From JAFNGF01 sp964567045 (lineage in GTDB: Bacteria > Planctomycetota > Phycisphaerae > Sedimentisphaerales > Anaerobacaceae): DNA of 64,000 bases. The stretch spans positions 1-64,000 of the forward strand of contig CAZMLE010000012.1 in NCBI GenBank assembly GCA_964567045.1, read 5' to 3'. This document shows, in pieces, positions 60,429 to 64,000 of this stretch. The notes below the pieces were generated by a model that had not been told where the DNA came from, ran no database searches, and saw only the letters and a list, made by a program, of their open reading frames with translations. Position 1 is the stretch's first letter; the number at the start of each line of letters is the position of its first letter. A program made the translations under genes and the position numbers.

Positions 60429-61934
60429 ATGTTGAGCGGAATCGATTATTTCGTTGTTGTCGTGTACCTGGTTGGTATGGCGCTGCTGGGACTCTATTTT
60501 AGGAAATTCGTTCATTCAGCCGGCGATTATTTCTTATCTGGCAGAACGCTGCCGTTCTGGGCCATAGGCATGTCCATAGTGGCGACCGACATCGGCCTTA
60601 TGGATTTTATAGGAGTCTCAGGTCAGGCATACCGCTACGGAATCGCAGTGGGCAATTTCGACTGGATCGGCTCTGTGCCGGCCATGCTGCTGGCGGCTTT
60701 TATCTTTGTCCCATACTTCTGGAAGGCGGGCCTTTACACGATCCCTGAGTACCTGGGTAGACGCTACAACGATTATGTTCGGACGGTGGCCTCGCTGACC
60801 TGGATCATTTTCTTTGCCTTCGACCTGGGCATTATGTTTTGGGCCAGTGCCGTTCTTCTGAAGGCGCTTCTGGGCTGGCCCGTTTGGTTCTCCATCATCA
60901 TGACTGCTGTCGTAGTTGGCATTTACACAGTCTCCGGCGGATTGACCGCTGTGGTTATGACAGATGTAGTTCAGATGATCATTATGTATGTGGGTGGTGC
61001 TGCGCTGGTTTTTCTTGGCTTTTGCCATGTCGGCGGCTGGAGCGGTCTATCTGATAAAATCGCCGCTATGGGCGATGCCTATCGGAATCATTTTGAGCTG
61101 ATACTGCCGGCAAATACCAATACGCCCTTTCCCTGGACGGGCATCCTTTTCGGACTGACGTTTGTAATGGCCAACGCCTATATGATTGGTAACCAAGCGA
61201 TTGTCCAGCGATGTCTGGGCGCCAAAAATGAATGGCATGCCAAGGCAAGTATGATATGGGGGGCGTTTCTAAAGATGTTTATTCCGGTTCTTGTGCTGTT
61301 TCCGGGCTTGATTGCGATCGTGGTTCATCCTGGCCTGGAGGACGGCGATCAGGCCTTTGGTATGTTGATACGGACTCTGCTGCCGCCTGGCCTGACAGGG
61401 CTTCTGTTTGCTGCGCTTCTGGCCGGGCTAATGTCCAGCATCGATTCGATACTAAATTCTACGGCAGCCTTATGGACCAAGGACATCTACGAGAAATTCA
61501 TTAAAAGTGAGGCAAGCGACCGTCACTATCTTATCGTGGGCAGAATCGCGACAGTCGTTTTGCTTGTTTTCGGCGTTATCACCTCGCCTGTGAGCAGCTT
61601 CTTTCCGGGCATATATGTTGCGGTGCAAACCTTTTTGTCATTTTTCCAGGGGCCAATTTTCTCAGTTCTGCTTTTGGGAATGTTATGGCCTGGCGCCACG
61701 CAGTGGGGCGGTTTGGCAGGATTGGTAGGCGGCATCACCGTTTCTGCGGTACTCTATGTATTCAAAGGTTCCCTGTTCACGATTGAAGACCCCTTTCTTT
61801 ATGTCTCGTGGTGGTCTTTTGTGGCTGGCTTTATAATCACAACCGTAGTCAGTTTGATGACAACACCATATCCGCGGGAGCGCTTATACGGGTTGGTTTA
61901 TCGGCTGTATGAAAAAGAGCAAGGCAGAAAATGA
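60429..61934 (+). CDS. sodium:solute symporter (SSS family)
   Basis: 501 residues from ATG 60429; an upstream TTG at 60414 lies in AATTGAAAATTG repeat. About 13 membrane helices. Family features: DYFVVVVYLVGMALLGLYFR, DYFLSGRTLPFWAIGMSIVA (TM1-TM2 sodium site), IYTVSGGLTAVVMTDVVQM and LLFAALLAGLMSSIDSILNS. It imports a sugar, sugar acid or similar small solute with sodium. The next gene overlaps by 4 bases (ATGA) and a third small membrane protein follows, a set that suggests accessory subunits. Its setting among glycoside hydrolases points to a sugar substrate. Confidence 0.92.
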   Translation: MLSGIDYFVVVVYLVGMALLGLYFRKFVHSAGDYFLSGRTLPFWAIGMSIVATDIGLMDFIGVSGQAYRYGIAVGNFDWIGSVPAMLLAAFIFVPYFWKAGLYTIPEYLGRRYNDYVRTVASLTWIIFFAFDLGIMFWASAVLLKALLGWPVWFSIIMTAVVVGIYTVSGGLTAVVMTDVVQMIIMYVGGAALVFLGFCHVGGWSGLSDKIAAMGDAYRNHFELILPANTNTPFPWTGILFGLTFVMANAYMIGNQAIVQRCLGAKNEWHAKASMIWGAFLKMFIPVLVLFPGLIAIVVHPGLEDGDQAFGMLIRTLLPPGLTGLLFAALLAGLMSSIDSILNSTAALWTKDIYEKFIKSEASDRHYLIVGRIATVVLLVFGVITSPVSSFFPGIYVAVQTFLSFFQGPIFSVLLLGMLWPGATQWGGLAGLVGGITVSAVLYVFKGSLFTIEDPFLYVSWWSFVAGFIITTVVSLMTTPYPRERLYGLVYRLYEKEQGRK

Positions 61935-62158
61935 TCAGGGGCAACGACATGCTGAATTTTGACTGGTTAACCGGAATTCCCATGGGCATTGCCAAAGGAG
62001 TCTTTCTGGTTCTGTTCGCTGTCATCGGCTTGCTCGTATTGATGATTCCCAGCGATTACATATACGAAGGTATCGAAAATCCCAGATGGTGGCACAATCT
62101 AAAGTTGTGGGCCATTGCAGACTTAGCTTTTATCTTTATCACCTATTACATTTTCTGA
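61931..62158 (+). CDS. small membrane protein coupled to the symporter
   Basis: 75 residues, start overlapping the symporter stop (ATGA). Two helices: GIAKGVFLVLFAVIGLLVLM and LWAIADLAFIFITYYIF, with the loop SDYIYEGIENPRWWHNLKL. No named family. The translational coupling and the size suggest a small partner of the SSS transporter. Confidence 0.75.
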   Translation: MIRGNDMLNFDWLTGIPMGIAKGVFLVLFAVIGLLVLMIPSDYIYEGIENPRWWHNLKLWAIADLAFIFITYYIF

Positions 62159-62170
62159 AAACGGGCGTTG

Positions 62171-62401
62171 ATGGATATGAATGAAGGCGCGGATAAAAAC
62201 ACGGTGCAAAAACTCCAGCAGGCACAGATAAATAAAGCCCTTGGCATTTTCATGCTGTCTTTTAGTTTGATAGTTCTGGTATCAATATTTTTCACAGAGA
62301 CATTCCTCGGCAAGATGGCGAACCTCGTTGCCGGGCTGATAATGGGGTCAATAGGGGCGGCGATGATTTTCAAATCTATGTGCCGTGGCAAGAGCTCGTA
62401 G
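62171..62401 (+). CDS. small two-helix membrane protein
   Basis: 76 residues from ATG 62171 (a second ATG is at 62177), 12 bases after the previous stop. A charged N-terminus (KNTVQKLQQAQINKA) is followed by two helices (LGIFMLSFSLIVLVSIFF; MANLVAGLIMGSIGAAMIF). Function unknown; it probably belongs to the symporter operon. Confidence 0.65.
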   Translation: MDMNEGADKNTVQKLQQAQINKALGIFMLSFSLIVLVSIFFTETFLGKMANLVAGLIMGSIGAAMIFKSMCRGKSS

Positions 62402-62419
62402 GGCGGGCTGCGGGTGTAT

Positions 62420-63697
62420 CTACAGAAGCTGCTCTGCGTTGTTATAGACCTTCTGGATTGATTCTGCTATCAGATCCATGTCGGTTTTTGTGCCCATTAA
62501 GACTGAGTGGTGAAAGCACACCGATTCTTCACGATAAATCCGGTGACAGACCGGCAGATCAAACCTCCCAGCATCAATTTCTTGCCAGTATTTGTCTGTG
62601 AGTTTGTGCCGCCAGGGCTTGGTATGCGGCGTGTATAACGCACAGGCATTGAGCGGCTCGTAACTCGGCTCGACCGGGCAGCCAAGCTCCGCAGATAGAG
62701 CTTTTCTGAATTCTGTCACCGGCAGTCGCTTGAAATCATCCTGTTTATATCTGAAAGAGAAGTTGTAATATGCAGCCATTGTTTCTCTGTTGTCACGCCG
62801 CATCGGCCGTACTCCCGGAAGTTTTAGCAGCAAGGAGTTCAAATACTCTGCGTTATCTTCACGAAGGCGGTTCTGTTGTGGCAGTCGCTTCAGCGCTTCG
62901 ATGAGTAATGCCGCCTGAAAATCCGTGATTCGATAGTTCCCGGATTGGATGAAATTACCTTCGTCACTATAGATACCTGTCCCCTTGTCGGCGGAGACCT
63001 CGGTTTGGGGTTGTCTGCCGCAATTCCTAAGCGCATCGAGTTTTTCATATAATTGCGGATCGCTGGTAGTAAGGGCTCCGCCTTCTCCGGCTGTCATCAG
63101 TTTCGATAGTTGGAAGCTGAAGCTGCCAATGTCGCCGATGCTGCCGGCCTTTTTTCCGTTCCATTGCCCGCCATGCTTGTGGGCGCAATCTTCGATCACC
63201 CGAAGATTATATTTGGCGGCGATCTCCGTGATCGCGTCCATGTCGGCAAAACTTCCGTACAGATGAACCGGGATAATAGCCTTTGTTCGCGGCGTGATTG
63301 CATCTTCAATCTTTGCCGGATCGATGCACCAGGAGTCTTGGCAGACATCGACGAGTATCGGCACGGCGTTTACATCCACGACACTTGCCGCCGTCGCCTG
63401 CCAGGTCAGTCCGGGCACAATCACCTCATCGCCCCATCCGATGCCGCACGCCTCCAGGGCAAGTTGTAGGCTCACTGTTCCGTTGGCGACACATAGGGCA
63501 TATTTAGCACCAATAAATTGTGCAAAGACCTTGTTGAATTCCGACTCCTTGGGACCATTATACGACCAGACGGCACTTTTTAGCACCTCAAGCAAAGCAT
63601 ATTCTTCGCTTTTATCCCAGACGGGCCATTTCGGCCAGGGATTCGTTTTAACATCTCGGACCGGCTTTCCACCCTTGACGGCGAGCTTGCTTACCAT
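62420..63697 (-). CDS. DegT/DnrJ/EryC1/StrS-type PLP aminotransferase
   Basis: 425 residues from MVSKLAVKGGKP at 63697; ten upstream residues come from an AATTGAAGATTG repeat. Family marks: ALCVANGTVSLQLALEACGI, DEVIVPGLTWQATAASV, PVHLYGSFADMDAI, EDCAHKHGG, and SFSFQLSKLMTAGEGGALTT with the PLP-binding lysine. These enzymes transaminate keto sugars for glycan or antibiotic sugars; some members are dehydratases or act in Gfo/Idh-linked sugar catabolism. It faces the GH2 gene divergently, 51 bases apart. Confidence 0.92.
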   Translation of the reverse strand: MVSKLAVKGGKPVRDVKTNPWPKWPVWDKSEEYALLEVLKSAVWSYNGPKESEFNKVFAQFIGAKYALCVANGTVSLQLALEACGIGWGDEVIVPGLTWQATAASVVDVNAVPILVDVCQDSWCIDPAKIEDAITPRTKAIIPVHLYGSFADMDAITEIAAKYNLRVIEDCAHKHGGQWNGKKAGSIGDIGSFSFQLSKLMTAGEGGALTTSDPQLYEKLDALRNCGRQPQTEVSADKGTGIYSDEGNFIQSGNYRITDFQAALLIEALKRLPQQNRLREDNAEYLNSLLLKLPGVRPMRRDNRETMAAYYNFSFRYKQDDFKRLPVTEFRKALSAELGCPVEPSYEPLNACALYTPHTKPWRHKLTDKYWQEIDAGRFDLPVCHRIYREESVCFHHSVLMGTKTDMDLIAESIQKVYNNAEQLL

Positions 63698-63748
63698 AAT
63701 TGAAGATTGTAAACTGTAAATTGACAATTGAAAATGGAAAATTGACAG

Positions 63749-64000
63749 ATGAGAGGATGTGATTGTCGAAATGTTAGGTTACTTACCTGCGGCTGGATGA
63801 TTCAGTCTTCAGTCGAGGTTAAATGCCGCGCAGATGAACTCTCACAGCCGGAATTTGATGCCTGGGGTTGGTATCCGGCTTCTGTGCCGTCAACAGTATT
63901 AGCTGTTTTGGTGGAAAATGGTGTTTATGCGAATCCTTATTTCGGGATGAACTTAGCGAAAATCTCGAGCGAGCCATTTGAAAATCCGTGGTGGTATCGG
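63749..64000 (+). CDS. GH2-family beta-mannosidase / exo-glucosaminidase-like protein (partial)
   Basis: Open from ATG 63749 to the window end (84 residues). After a short cysteine-rich start (MRGCDCRNVRLLTCGW) it reads MIQSSVEVKC, then FDAWGWYPASVPSTVLAVLV, ENGVYANPYFGMNLAKI and NPWWYR, the N-terminal beta-sandwich of GH2 beta-mannosidases and exo-beta-D-glucosaminidases. The catalytic barrel lies outside the window. It continues the saccharide-degradation cluster. The start is tentative: no signal peptide is visible, so the true start could be elsewhere or the enzyme is cytoplasmic. Confidence 0.8.
   Translation, partial: MRGCDCRNVRLLTCGWMIQSSVEVKCRADELSQPEFDAWGWYPASVPSTVLAVLVENGVYANPYFGMNLAKISSEPFENPWWYR

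Overview
The window looks like a chromosomal piece of a Gram-negative planctomycete, most likely of the Phycisphaerae/Sedimentisphaerales type. This is inferred from content, not from a search: Kdo/LPS-export genes (kdsD, kdsC, an LptC/OstA-like protein), a prepilin beginning GFTLIELLVVIAVIALL, PilT and a GspE-like ATPase, two BlaI/M56 pairs, an ECF sigma factor beside a zinc-ribbon Ser/Thr kinase, a dockerin-like protein and a cluster of glycoside hydrolases. No rRNA, tRNA or CRISPR array was seen.

Layout. 1-1413: small membrane and lipoprotein genes and a MscS-like helix protein split by a frameshift. 1651-4192: an integron-like cassette block without an integrase, with two good attC-like sites and one half-site around a two-gene cassette (DUF6650-like protein, B12-type radical SAM enzyme) and a decayed cassette gene. 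4601-10791: housekeeping genes on + (DUF2344, RNase E/G, kdsD, kdsC, LptC-like). 10912-16484: mostly minus (HAD phosphatase, four-helix protein, acyl-CoA dehydrogenase, etfA, lipoprotein, etfB). 17193-20818: an AT-richer two-gene unit with no recognised function, flanked by repeats. 21428-23747: a Ser/Thr kinase and an APH-type kinase. 23755-28842: a tightly packed four-gene minus operon (adenine DNA methyltransferase, double-GHKL ATPase/histidine kinase, divergent receiver protein, ComEC-like metallo-beta-lactamase fold protein). This is the best candidate here for an undescribed signalling or defence system. 28928-41110: HNH/AP2 endonuclease, two BlaI-M56 modules with operators, EF-G-like GTPase, DUF483-like and dockerin proteins. 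41421-47314: broken prepilin, a 49-residue protein, CvpA-like protein, GspE-like and PilT ATPases. 48043-64000: polysaccharide use (GH116, Ntn-hydrolase-like lipoprotein, nucleoside-hydrolase-like protein, GH38, SSS transporter, DegT aminotransferase, start of a GH2), plus DgkA, a Ser/Thr kinase and an ECF sigma factor.

The second striking property is genome-wide rather than a gene: several families of short palindromic elements sit between genes and also, in frame, inside genes. The GH38 gene holds six, the nucleoside-hydrolase-like gene four. The same 36-bp element is read in opposite directions in two unrelated proteins, so the elements spread as DNA and are tolerated as peptide inserts. 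Many proteins here are therefore longer than their family norm, and several apparent N-termini are translated repeat DNA; where a family start with a Shine-Dalgarno was visible I moved the start to it.
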